Part shown: piece by piece, positions 24,191 through 31,802 of the stretch
How the letters are laid out: each line of letters starts with the position of its first letter
Numbering within the stretch: the first letter of the stretch is position 1
Source of the DNA: Opitutus sp. GAS368
Lineage (GTDB): Bacteria; Verrucomicrobiota; Verrucomicrobiia; Opitutales; Opitutaceae
Direction of reading: 5' to 3'
Length of the DNA stretch: 35,058 nucleotides
NCBI GenBank assembly: GCA_945862035.1
Contig: CAMAXB010000002.1
Location: 1-35,058 of the forward strand
Program-made: the position numbers and the translations under genes
The notes under the pieces: generated by a model
Seen by the model: the letters and a program-made list of their open reading frames with translations, nothing else
The model's database searches: none
Told to the model about the DNA's origin: nothing

Positions 24191-25225
24191 ATGACGACCT
24201 ACGTCTTTCGCGATCCGTGGTGGCTGCTCGGGCTGGGTCTCATCCTCGCCGCGATCGCCCTGCGCCGCCGCGGCCTGGTCACGGTGCTCTTTGTTCCCTT
24301 TGTCAGCGCCTGGCGCGGCGAACCGCGGCTGCGCGGCCTGCCGTGGAATGTGCTCTTCGCCTACGCCGCGCTGGCCTGCCTGGTGCTCGCGCTCGCGCGC
24401 CCGCAGCGCATCGAGCAGCGCCGCGAGGTCCAGTCGCGCGGCTATGACCTGATGCTCGCGATCGATCTCTCCACCTCGATGCTCGCCGAGGACTACGAGC
24501 GCGGCGAGGAGCGGCTCAACCGCCTGCAGGCCATCCGGCCGATCATCCAGGCCTTCATCACCCGCCGTCCGTCCGACCGCATCGGCGTGATCGTCTTCTC
24601 CGGCCGCGCTTACACGCTGGCTCCGCTGACTTCCGACCACGCCTGGCTCGAGAAGCAGATCGACCGGCTCAAGCTGGGCCTGATCGAGGACGGCACCGCG
24701 ATCGGGGACGGCCTGGGTCTCGCGCTCACCCGGCTCGAGCAGAGCGGCCGGTCCGAGGGCGGGCGGCGGCTGGGGGCCTTCGTCATCCTCCTCACCGATG
24801 GCGCCAGCAATCGCGGAGCGCTCAACCCGGAACAGGCCACGGCGATCGCGCGCGACCGGGGCATCCCGGTCTACACGATCGGCGCCGGGCGCGCCGGCCT
24901 GGCGCCGTTTCCGATTTTCGACGCGCTGGGCAACCGCATCGGCACGCGCCAGCGGCCCTCCGACCTCGACGAGGAGACGCTCAAGCTCATGTCGGCCGAG
25001 ACCGGCGGCGGCTATTTCCGGGCCGACGATGCGGCCGCGGTGGAGAACGCCTTCGCCGCCATTGATCAGGCGCAGACGATTGAGTTCGAACCCCGCTACT
25101 CCCTCATCACGACAGAGCTCTTCCGCTGGCCGGCGTTCGCGGGCCTGCTCTGCCTCCTAGCCGCCGCCTTCACCTTCCGTGCCCCGCTGCTGGTGCCCGC
25201 CGGGCGGCGGGTCTCGACCGCATGA
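24191..25225 (+). CDS. batA: BatA-like membrane-anchored von Willebrand A protein
   Basis: An N-terminal membrane segment (PWWLLGLGLILAAIAL) and a second (WNVLFAYAALACLVLAL) precede a periplasm-facing VWA domain (about residues 90-300). The MIDAS residues are intact: DLSTS at about 94, the threonine in APLTSD, and LLTDGASN. A further hydrophobic segment lies at the C-terminus (WPAFAGLLCLLAAAF). The architecture matches BatA of the Bacteroides aerotolerance type. Its stop codon overlaps the next start (ATGA at 25222), so translation is coupled to the BatB-like gene. Confidence 0.88.
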   Translation: MTTYVFRDPWWLLGLGLILAAIALRRRGLVTVLFVPFVSAWRGEPRLRGLPWNVLFAYAALACLVLALARPQRIEQRREVQSRGYDLMLAIDLSTSMLAEDYERGEERLNRLQAIRPIIQAFITRRPSDRIGVIVFSGRAYTLAPLTSDHAWLEKQIDRLKLGLIEDGTAIGDGLGLALTRLEQSGRSEGGRRLGAFVILLTDGASNRGALNPEQATAIARDRGIPVYTIGAGRAGLAPFPIFDALGNRIGTRQRPSDLDEETLKLMSAETGGGYFRADDAAAVENAFAAIDQAQTIEFEPRYSLITTELFRWPAFAGLLCLLAAAFTFRAPLLVPAGRRVSTA

Positions 25226-27024
25226 AGCTCGGCGCGCCCCTCTTCCTCCTGCTCGCCCTGGTGCCGCTGGCGCTCGGCTACTGGCTGCGCCGTCGCGCGG
25301 CTCGGCCGGACGAGGCGGCGGACACCCCGGCGCATCTGCAGCGGCTCGCCGTCACGCACGACCGGATCGATCCGCGCGGCGTGGCCGCGGTCCCGTCCCG
25401 TGTACCCTGGCGCTTCGGGCTGGGCCTCGGGCTCGTGATCGTCGCCCTCGCCGGCCCGCAGTGGGGCCGGGTGGAGGAGTCGGTCATCGACCAATCGCGC
25501 GAGATCCTCATCGCGCTCGATCTCTCGCGGAGCATGTTGGCGGAGGATGTGCGGCCGACCCGGCTCGAGCGGGCCCGGCTTCTGATCGCCTCGCTCCTCG
25601 GTCAGCTCCGCGGCGAGCGGGTCGGGCTGGTGGTGTTTTCCGGGACCGCCTTCGTGCAGCTGCCGCTCAGCAGCGACTACGAGATCCTGCGAGATTTCCT
25701 CCCGGCCCTCGGTCCGGGTTATCTGCCGGCGGATGGCACGGACTTTGACGCGATGCTGGCCGCCGCGCTGCCGACCTTCGGGCCCACCGCCACGGACCGC
25801 TTCCTCATTGTCATGAGCGACGGCGAAGCCGAACCCAACGCCTGGCGCGACCGCCTGCCGGCGCTCGTCGCGGACGGTGTCCGCGTCATCAGCCTTGGCT
25901 TCGGCACGGCCGTCGGCGCGAGCGTGCCGGATGCGGACGGGCGTCCGATGGTCGACGCGGCCGGGGCGGCGGTGACGTCGCGCCTCGACCGCTCCGCGCT
26001 GGAGGAAATCGCGCGGGCCACGGGCGGGCTCTATCGCGATGCCAACCGCTGGGTCGACGTGGCGGCGCTGCTCGATCGCACCTTCGAGCGCGACGCCGAC
26101 GGGATCGTCCGCGCGGGCGGCACCCGGCTCGGCGAACGCTTTCAATGGCTGCTGGCGCCGGCCATCCTGCTGCTCGCCTGGAGCTGCTGGCGGGAATTCG
26201 CGTTGCAGCCCCGGCCCCGCGCCTACCATGCCGCGCCCGGTGCGGCCGGTCCGGCCCGGACCGCCGTTGCGGTGGCGGTGCTGGTGGGCCTCTTCGCGCT
26301 CGGGTTGCCGCCGGGCGCGACGCGGGCGCAGGAGATCACGGCGACGGCGCGCGCGATGGAGTCGCTGACGGAGGTCGTCCGGCGCGTCTCCGCGCGGCCC
26401 GTCCTCGGGGCGCCCGACTACGCCGAGCTCGCGTTCGCCGTCGTCGCCAACGCCAGCCGGATTCGCATTTCGCAGGAACCCGTCCCGCCCGCCATCATTC
26501 GTGACGGCCTCGCCGCGGTCGCAGCCGGACGCGCGATGGACGGCAAGGCCTTCGACTGGGACCGCCTCCAATCCGACCTCGTCCAGCTCTCGCGTCTGCC
26601 ACGGGCGCCCGATGTCGATCGCGATGCATCGGAGCCGCCGATGGAGGCGCCCTCCGCCACGGATGATGCCCCGCCCGAGGGGGCGACCCCGAGCGAGGGC
26701 GAGGAAGCGGAGGCCGGCGCGGAGGGGGCGGATGATCAGGGCCCGACCCCGGTGGAGGGCGATCCGCTGCCGCAGGACGCGTTTGCCGAGGACGCAGCCG
26801 GAGGGATCGATCCGGAGCCGGAAGGGGAGGGCGCGAATGATCCGAACTCCCAGCAAGTCGGCGGCATGCGTCAGCGCGACTATGCCGCGCTGCGGGATCC
26901 CTCGCTGCTGGTGCCCCTGCACAAGCTCGACGATCTCCGCCGGGCCGATTCGCCGGGGGAACTTTACCAATTGATGCAGGACAGCCCGGCGGAAGACGCC
27001 CCAACCAAAACCCAACGCTGGTGA
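25222..27024 (+). CDS. batB: BatB-like VWA protein with long BatC-like acidic C-terminal region
   Basis: The first 330 residues are BatB-like: a membrane segment (FLLLALVPLALGYWL), a second (FGLGLGLVIVALAGP), a VWA domain with DLSRS at about 98 and VMSDGE, then a closing membrane helix (WLLAPAILLLAWSCW). Unlike ordinary BatB it continues for about 270 residues. A further hydrophobic stretch (TAVAVAVLVGLFALGLPPGATRAQ) resembles an internal signal or membrane segment. It leads into a helical region and an acidic low-complexity stretch (SEGEEAEAGAEGADDQG), then LRDPSLLVPLHKLDDLRRADSPGELYQLMQD. This tail sits where batC would lie. I infer a BatB-BatC type fusion, but no TPR repeats are obvious in it. 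It overlaps both neighbours by a few bases. Confidence 0.82.
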   Translation: MKLGAPLFLLLALVPLALGYWLRRRAARPDEAADTPAHLQRLAVTHDRIDPRGVAAVPSRVPWRFGLGLGLVIVALAGPQWGRVEESVIDQSREILIALDLSRSMLAEDVRPTRLERARLLIASLLGQLRGERVGLVVFSGTAFVQLPLSSDYEILRDFLPALGPGYLPADGTDFDAMLAAALPTFGPTATDRFLIVMSDGEAEPNAWRDRLPALVADGVRVISLGFGTAVGASVPDADGRPMVDAAGAAVTSRLDRSALEEIARATGGLYRDANRWVDVAALLDRTFERDADGIVRAGGTRLGERFQWLLAPAILLLAWSCWREFALQPRPRAYHAAPGAAGPARTAVAVAVLVGLFALGLPPGATRAQEITATARAMESLTEVVRRVSARPVLGAPDYAELAFAVVANASRIRISQEPVPPAIIRDGLAAVAAGRAMDGKAFDWDRLQSDLVQLSRLPRAPDVDRDASEPPMEAPSATDDAPPEGATPSEGEEAEAGAEGADDQGPTPVEGDPLPQDAFAEDAAGGIDPEPEGEGANDPNSQQVGGMRQRDYAALRDPSLLVPLHKLDDLRRADSPGELYQLMQDSPAEDAPTKTQRW

Positions 27025-29273
27025 TGACGCGACGCCGACTCCTTATCCTTTCCATGCTGCTGGCGGCCGCGGTCGGTGGCCCGGCCCGGGCGTCGGCGGC
27101 GGAGGCGGGCTTCGTCCTGCCCGACCGGCCCGTGTGGCAGGGGGAGGTCTTCCCGCTCGCGTACGAACTCGCGGTGCCGCGCAGCGAATTCTACAACGTC
27201 GACGGTCTGCTCGAGTGGGATCCGGCCCCGATCGTGATTCAGGAATGGTCGCGCCCGCAATTGGTCGAGCGCTCCATTGAGGGTACCCCGCTGGCGGTCG
27301 TCACGTACACCACGCGGGCGATGGCCCGGGAGGCCGGGGCGATCATCCTCGCGCCCGGTCGGCAGAAGATCGTGGTGCGGACCGGCGCGACGACGCGCAG
27401 CGGCGCGGCCCAGGCTCCGGTGACCGAGATTCGCGCGCTCGCCTCGCCGCCGCAGCGGCTCACCGTGCGCCCGCTGCCCGCGCCCGCGCCCGGAGGATTT
27501 ACCGGCGGCGTGGGCCGCTTTACCCTGACGGGTGCGGTCGAGCCCCTGACGGTGGAGGTCGGCGAGCCCGTGCGCTGGACTCTGACGCTCGACGGCGAGG
27601 GCAGCTGGCCCTTCATCAGCGGCCTACCCCCGCGCTCGGTCTCGCGCGACTTCCGCGCCCCGCTGCCGCCCGAGGTACGCCGGACCTCACGCGAGGGCGC
27701 GCTCTTTACCTCAACGCTGGCGGAGTCGGTCGTCCTGGTGCCAACCAAGCCGGGTCCGCACGTGCTCGGCCCCGTCACGATGGCGTACTTCGATCCGAAC
27801 CGCGGCACCTACGAAACCCTGGAAGTGCCGGCGGTCACGATCACCGTGACCGGAACCGCCCTGGCCGAGGACACGCCCTCGGCGGAGGCGGCGACCGCGT
27901 CGACGGCGGTTGCCCCGGCGGATCCGATCCGTCCCGAGGCCGTGCTGCCCGGTGATCCGGTTCTCCCGGCCGGTGAAGTTCCCCTCCCGCTGTCGCCGGA
28001 AGCCTGGCACCGGGGCCTGCTGCTGACGCTGGTGTTGCCCGGTCTCGCGTGGCTGGTCTTTGCGGTGCAGCGCACCTGGCGCCGCGACCCTTGGCGGCCC
28101 CAGCGCGAGGCGCGCGATCATCTCGTTTCGACGCTGCGGCGGTTGCGATCGGCGGCGGATGAGACCGCGCGCCGGCCGCTCCTGCGGCGCTGGCAACACG
28201 ACGCGGCCTTGCTTTGGGGGCGTACCGAGGCGGCGCCGATCCCGGAAGCGTTCGGACCGGAGGCAACGTGGGGTATGCTCTGGCGCGAAGCGGAGGCGGC
28301 CCTTTACGCGCCGGCCCCGACGCTTTCCCCCGACTGGGTGGTGCGGGCCGAGGCCGCGTTGGCGGCCAAGCGGGTTCGGGCCTTTCCGTTTCTGCGAGTT
28401 TTCCATCCACAGAATCTCGCCCCCTTTCTGGCCATCGTGCTGGTGCTCGGATGGACACCGGACCTGCAGGCGCAGGCGACGACGACGGCCGTGGTGGCGG
28501 CCGATCCCATCGCGGCGTACCGCGCGGGAAACTTTGCGGCGGCGGAGGCGGCGTGGCGAAGCGCCGTGCAGGCCCGTCCGACCGATGTGGCCGCGCGGTA
28601 TAATCTCTCCCTCGCGCTCGCCCAGCGTGGCCGCTGGGGCGAGTCGGCGGCGCAGGCGATTGCCGCCTTTGTTCAGGACCCGCGTCAGCCCGGGGTACGT
28701 GCGCAGCTCGACCTCGCGCTCGATCGCGCCGGTTACCTGCCCCCTGAGGTCGTGGCCTTGCAGCAGGCCAACCAGCTTGAGGCAGTGATCCTCTGGGCCT
28801 CGCCGGCGCAATGGCAGCGCGTGGTGATCGCGTGCGCGGGCATCGGATCCCTCGGCCTGATACTGCTGCTCGCCCACGGCTTCCATCCCGACCGGCGACG
28901 GCTCCGGGCGGGGCTGGGACTGCTGGCGTTCGGGCTGATCGGGACGGCGGTGGGCGGGGCAGCCCTGCGCGTCTTCGGCCCCTTTGCGGACCGTGAACTC
29001 CATGTGGTCTGGCAGGACACGCTGCTCCGCTCGGTGCCGATCGAGGGCGAGATCGCGCAGGAGACGAGTGCGCTGCCGGCGGGAGCGCTCGCAACGGTCG
29101 ACCGCCGATTCCTCGGCTGGTCGCGCCTGACCTTCGCGGAAGGAGCGACGGGCTGGGTGCGCGGGGAAATGCTCGTGCCCATCTGGCGGGCGCCCGAGGC
29201 GGTCGCGCCGGTGCCGATTCCGCCGGCGGGCGCGCGTCCGCCCTTGTCCGGACCGGCGCCGGCTGCGAGGTGA
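27024..29273 (+). CDS. BatD-BatE fusion: signal peptide, beta domains, TPR, SH3-like end
   Basis: The start is the ATG at 27024, overlapping the previous stop by one base; a GTG three bases earlier is possible. A signal peptide (LLILSMLLAAAVGGPARASA) is followed by BatD-type beta-sandwich domains (about 25-290), with the hallmark GGFTGGVGRFTLTGAVEPLTVEVGEPV. A membrane helix comes next (LLLTLVLPGLAWLVFAV), then a cytoplasmic stretch of about 120 residues. After another hydrophobic segment ending in LQAQA, TPR-like helices (IAAYRAGNFAAAEAAWRSAVQARPTDVAARYNLSLAL) begin. Two membrane helices follow, then a C-terminal SH3-like fold (GALATVDRRFLGWSRLTFAEGATGWVRGEML). TPR plus membrane plus SH3 is the BatE layout. 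It closes the operon. The fusion is visible; the role in membrane-protein complex assembly is inferred. Confidence 0.82.
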   Translation: MTRRRLLILSMLLAAAVGGPARASAAEAGFVLPDRPVWQGEVFPLAYELAVPRSEFYNVDGLLEWDPAPIVIQEWSRPQLVERSIEGTPLAVVTYTTRAMAREAGAIILAPGRQKIVVRTGATTRSGAAQAPVTEIRALASPPQRLTVRPLPAPAPGGFTGGVGRFTLTGAVEPLTVEVGEPVRWTLTLDGEGSWPFISGLPPRSVSRDFRAPLPPEVRRTSREGALFTSTLAESVVLVPTKPGPHVLGPVTMAYFDPNRGTYETLEVPAVTITVTGTALAEDTPSAEAATASTAVAPADPIRPEAVLPGDPVLPAGEVPLPLSPEAWHRGLLLTLVLPGLAWLVFAVQRTWRRDPWRPQREARDHLVSTLRRLRSAADETARRPLLRRWQHDAALLWGRTEAAPIPEAFGPEATWGMLWREAEAALYAPAPTLSPDWVVRAEAALAAKRVRAFPFLRVFHPQNLAPFLAIVLVLGWTPDLQAQATTTAVVAADPIAAYRAGNFAAAEAAWRSAVQARPTDVAARYNLSLALAQRGRWGESAAQAIAAFVQDPRQPGVRAQLDLALDRAGYLPPEVVALQQANQLEAVILWASPAQWQRVVIACAGIGSLGLILLLAHGFHPDRRRLRAGLGLLAFGLIGTAVGGAALRVFGPFADRELHVVWQDTLLRSVPIEGEIAQETSALPAGALATVDRRFLGWSRLTFAEGATGWVRGEMLVPIWRAPEAVAPVPIPPAGARPPLSGPAPAAR

Positions 29274-29279
29274 TTTTCG

Positions 29280-29416
29280 ATTTTCGAATTTCAATTTTCG
29301 AATGAAGAGGGCGCCCCAGTCCCTCCTTCAGTCGGCTCCGTTCTTCGTGTAGCTCGGGGTGATCTTTCCGCCGATGGTCTGATCCAATCGAAATTCAAAA
29401 ATCGAAATTCGAAAAT
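29280..29416. repeat. AT-rich inverted repeat after the Bat operon
   Basis: ATTTTCGAATTTC (29280-29292) and its exact complement GAAATTCGAAAAT (29404-29416) flank about 110 bp, with further related TTTCGA/TCGAAA segments around them. It may form a large hairpin or be a remnant of a dispersed palindromic element. A related AT-rich stretch occurs near 4350-4372. Confidence 0.5.
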
Positions 29417-29434
29417 CCTCCCTCCGCTGCTCCC

Positions 29435-29764
29435 ATGAAAATCGAGAACCTCCCCTTCAACACGATCGACTGGGCCGCGCTGATTCCTGAGCGGAAGCCC
29501 GGCGAGACCGGCTGGGCGGACTGGCGCGTGGTTCAGTTCGGACCGATCCGCGTGCGCATGCTCGAGTATTCCCCGGGCTACAAGGCGGACCACTGGTGCT
29601 CGAAAGGCCACATCCTGCTCTGCCTCAAGGGAGAGCTGCACACGGAGCTCGCGGACGGCCGCGTGTTCGTGCTGAAGCCGGGCATGAGCTATCAGGTTGC
29701 CGACCAAGCCGAGCCCCATCGCTCGTGGACCACGCCCGGGGCGACCCTTTTCGTGGTCGATTGA
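29435..29764 (+). CDS. Small cupin-fold protein (DHCW-motif type)
   Basis: This 109-residue single-domain cupin has the pattern VRMLEYSPGYKADHWCSKGHILLCLKGEL, followed by FVLKPGMSYQVADQAEPHRSWT. The DHWCSKGH segment resembles the group annotated as DHCW-motif cupins. His/Cys residues in this motif could bind a metal. The enzymatic or binding role is not known. It is soluble and cytoplasmic. It is flanked by repeat-rich DNA and has no clear operon partner. The ATG at 29435 gives the full family-like N-terminus (MKIENLPFNTIDW). Confidence 0.8.
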   Translation: MKIENLPFNTIDWAALIPERKPGETGWADWRVVQFGPIRVRMLEYSPGYKADHWCSKGHILLCLKGELHTELADGRVFVLKPGMSYQVADQAEPHRSWTTPGATLFVVD

Positions 29765-29912
29765 TCTTCAGGCCCCGCCGTCTCGGCAGCCGCCTCAGGC
29801 GGGGGTGATGAGTGGACGGGAGCTCGTGGTTAGCGGGAGGGGTGAGGGCTCGGACACCTTCGTCAGCGAAGGCGCTTGGCAGCGCCGGGGTCCTCTGACT
29901 TATCTTCTCGGA

Positions 29913-30161
29913 ATGAATTACCGGACGAAGGCGGAGTTTTTTATTCAAGGCATCACCAAGGGCGCGATCGATGCCCCCGAGGTGATCGCGTGGGCGGACG
30001 AGGTCATTGTCTCGGCCGCAAAGACCGAGGACTGGATGATCGACATTTCCACCTGTGGCCCGGAAGACCGCCTCGTCGTGCTGAGCCACCTCAACACGGT
30101 CAAAGGCCAGGCGGACCAGGCCGAGCTTGCCGCCCTGCTCAAGGCGCGCGGGATCGAGTGA
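29913..30161 (+). CDS. Small conserved-looking protein, 82 aa
   Basis: I do not recognise the family with certainty. The frame is open further upstream, but the ATG at 29913 (MNYRTKAEFFIQGITKGAIDAPEVIAWADEVI) is the likely start, because upstream codons read as low-complexity non-protein sequence. The product is short, acidic and mostly helical, with no signal peptide. It lies alone between the cupin gene and the convergent toxin-antitoxin pair. Confidence 0.6.
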   Translation: MNYRTKAEFFIQGITKGAIDAPEVIAWADEVIVSAAKTEDWMIDISTCGPEDRLVVLSHLNTVKGQADQAELAALLKARGIE

Positions 30162-30334
30162 CGCCCTGGGCGAATTGACGGTCGAGGGAGGCGAATGCCA
30201 TCGCCCTAAGGATCGAGCGACCATCGCGCCCCCCTGGCCGCGTTTGATGACGAATCGGTTTGGCGAAAGGTTAAAGGCGGGGCGGCCCCTCGGGTTCGAC
30301 TCCGAACGCAGGCTACCCTGCGTAGAGGGTGGAT

Positions 30335-30742
30335 TTACGAAAAGGGATTCAGCACGTTGACGCCTGAACGCTGGAAATCGGTGACGTTGCGGGTCACGAC
30401 CGTGAGCTTGTGCTCCAGGCCCAGGGCGGCGATGAGCCCGTCTGAGACCGGGAGGGGCTGGTGTGGCGCCAGGCGGCCCCAACGGTCGGCCACGGCTGCC
30501 GAAATGGGGAGGATTCGTTCAGCGTAGTAGGCCTCAAGGCCCAGCAGCCATCGTTCGAGCGCGCCCGCGGCCTTGGGATCCTTGCTGCGGTGAAGTTCAA
30601 TTCCCCGGCGAATTTCTCCGAGGGTGATCACGCTCAGGTAGAGTTCCTCGGGCTCCACGCTTGCGATCCACGCCGAGACACCCGAATTGCAGGGTTTCCG
30701 CCGAAGCTCGGAGATGATGCAGGTGTCGAGGAGGTAGGGCAT
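30335..30742 (-). CDS. vapC: VapC/FitB-type PIN-domain toxin ribonuclease
   Basis: The 135-residue PIN domain has the four acidic metal-binding positions: Asp6 (YLLDTCIISEL), Glu43 (LGEIRRG), Asp101 (PVSDGLIAA) and Asp122 (TRNVTDF). Members cleave RNA, often tRNA, when freed from their antitoxin. The closing motif TRNVTDFQRSGVNVLNPF is typical of the FitB-like branch. The ATG overlaps the antitoxin stop (ATGA), as in other VapBC operons. The RNA target is unknown. All catalytic residues are present, so it is probably functional. Confidence 0.93.
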   Translation of the reverse strand: MPYLLDTCIISELRRKPCNSGVSAWIASVEPEELYLSVITLGEIRRGIELHRSKDPKAAGALERWLLGLEAYYAERILPISAAVADRWGRLAPHQPLPVSDGLIAALGLEHKLTVVTRNVTDFQRSGVNVLNPFS

Positions 30743-30978
30743 CAGAGCTCGATCGTCCGGGGGAGGTCGATCGCACGAGGGAACTCCAAGTCACCCCCTG
30801 GGGGAATATCCCGGAGATACTCGAGGAAGTCCCGCTTGGGGTCCTGGCGTTTGCCGATTAAGGCGGAGCGCAGTAGTCGTCGATGAGCCTCCTCAACGGA
30901 GACGCCTTGGGCGGCGGCGTTGCTGCGGAGTTTCCTCACCACGGCGGTCGGGATGTCACGGACGAGGAGTTGCGGCAT
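30742..30978 (-). CDS. vapB: VapB/FitA-type antitoxin
   Basis: The 78-residue protein has an N-terminal ribbon-helix-helix DNA-binding region (PQLLVRDIPTAVVRKLRSNAAAQGVSVEEAHRRLLRSAL), where the FitA-like 'RxLP...LRxRAAxxGRSxEAE' pattern is recognisable. The C-terminal tail (FLEYLRDIPPGGDLEFPR) should wrap the toxin's active site. It is the first gene of the pair and overlaps vapC by four bases. A perfect palindrome 10 bp upstream of its start is the likely autoregulatory operator. Confidence 0.9.
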   Translation of the reverse strand: MPQLLVRDIPTAVVRKLRSNAAAQGVSVEEAHRRLLRSALIGKRQDPKRDFLEYLRDIPPGGDLEFPRAIDLPRTIEL

Positions 30979-30988
30979 GAATCCAGAC

Positions 30989-31005
30989 TGCTATCACTGA
31001 TAGCA
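30989..31005 (-). promoter_or_regulatory. Operator palindrome of vapBC
   Basis: TGCTATC-ACT-GATAGCA is a perfect inverted repeat with 7-bp arms and lies just upstream of the vapB ATG (30978). Ribbon-helix-helix antitoxins repress their own operons from such sites. TGATAG at its centre could overlap the promoter. Confidence 0.7.
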
Positions 31006-31358
31006 CGTGTCAAGGGGCCCGGATTTGAGCGCCGCCAAGGGGATAAAGCCTCCAGACTGGGGTCAACGACCCCGGCAATCTTTGAATGATTCAACGCAGT
31101 TCCCTCTAGGATCAGTAGGTAGAGGTGGCAGAAGCCGTTCATCTCGATACGAAGCCCACACGACCACGTTCGGATCACAACCCATGGAACCACATGGGAA
31201 GCTGTAGATGCCCCGCCGTCGTCCCGCGGCAGCGGGAGGACGGTACGCCAGATAATGACCCCGTCAGTTCGGAGGGAGTCAAGGGAGGCGCCGGCTCGCC
31301 TCGCTAGCCGGGCAGCTCGACTGCGGTCGAGTCTCGTTCCTTCCCTCGCGCTGCACGA
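31006..31358. other. Non-coding stretch with GC-rich hairpins before the tRNA
   Basis: No gene is supported in this stretch. It holds a long hairpin at 31216-31243 (CCGTC-G-TCCCGC / GCGGGA-G-GACGG, one mismatch, GGCA loop) and a second at 31316-31331 (CTCGAC-TGCG-GTCGAG). These may be terminators, repeats or part of a small RNA. Small ORFs on both strands are not convincing. Confidence 0.4.
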
Positions 31359-31388
31359 TTGACCCCCACTGCCTAAGAAGCGAAAAAT
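31359..31388 (+). promoter_or_regulatory. Possible sigma70-type promoter of tRNA-Ile
   Basis: TTGACC (31359-31364) and AAAAAT (31383-31388) are separated by 18 bp and would start transcription about 10 nt before the tRNA. The -10 match is weak (four of six). Confidence 0.4.
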
Positions 31389-31403
31389 TCGGCACGCAGA
31401 AAC

Positions 31404-31479
31404 GGGCCGATAGCTTAATGGTTAAAGCAGGGGACTCATAATCCCTTGAGTCTGGGTTCGAATCCCAGTCGGCCCACCA
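31404..31479 (+). tRNA. ileX: tRNA-Ile(CAT), lysidine-type, with encoded CCA
   Basis: A full cloverleaf is present. The acceptor GGGCCGA pairs with TCGGCCC, the anticodon loop is CTCATAA, the T-loop is GTTCGAATC, and the discriminator A is followed by an encoded CCA. The anticodon CAT allows Met or Ile. GACTCATAATC in the anticodon arm matches the minor tRNA-Ile whose C34 is modified to lysidine by TilS for AUA codons, so Ile is preferred over elongator Met. The 3' end of the gene is the start of a 46-bp direct repeat. Confidence 0.9.
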
Positions 31480-31641
31480 AACAAAGTTTGGTGGCACGTC
31501 GGGATGAGAACCCATGGGTTCGACGAAGTCCCGCCTCGCGGGACGAAGAAGGATCGACCGAAGGTCGAGGGCGTAGCCCTGAGCGGTAGCGAATCAATCC
31601 CAGTCGGCCCACCAAACAAAGTTTGGTGGCACGTCGGGATG
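31461..31641 (+). repeat. Partial duplication of the tRNA 3' end (46-bp direct repeat)
   Basis: Bases 31461-31506, which cover the T-arm/acceptor end of the tRNA and the following hairpin, are repeated without a mismatch at 31596-31641, an offset of 135 bp. Each copy includes the palindrome CCACCAAAC-AAA-GTTTGGTGG, which in the first copy begins within the acceptor stem and CCA end of the tRNA. It could be a relic of integration into the tRNA or a tandem duplication. No integrase is nearby. Confidence 0.8.
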
Positions 31642-31802
31642 TGGCCATGGTCCACCGTAAGAGCGGCCCCGGCCCCTGCGGGGGAGGAACCCTGATTCTC
31701 ACGCGCTTTGCCGTGGAGGGCTCGCGTTCTTTGGGTTTGGCGGCTAGCGTCATAGGGTTGACGTTCTTGTCTTCGTTTCCTTGCCCTCTCCCTCTCCCGG
31801 CC

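Noticed and set aside
25096-27015. 639-codon minus-strand ORF opposite the batA/batB genes
   Set aside because: It is a high-GC antisense shadow with no domain; the Bat genes on the plus strand are certain.
27711-29294. 527-codon minus-strand ORF opposite the BatD-BatE gene
   Set aside because: It is an antisense shadow; the Arg-rich, low-complexity product matches nothing.
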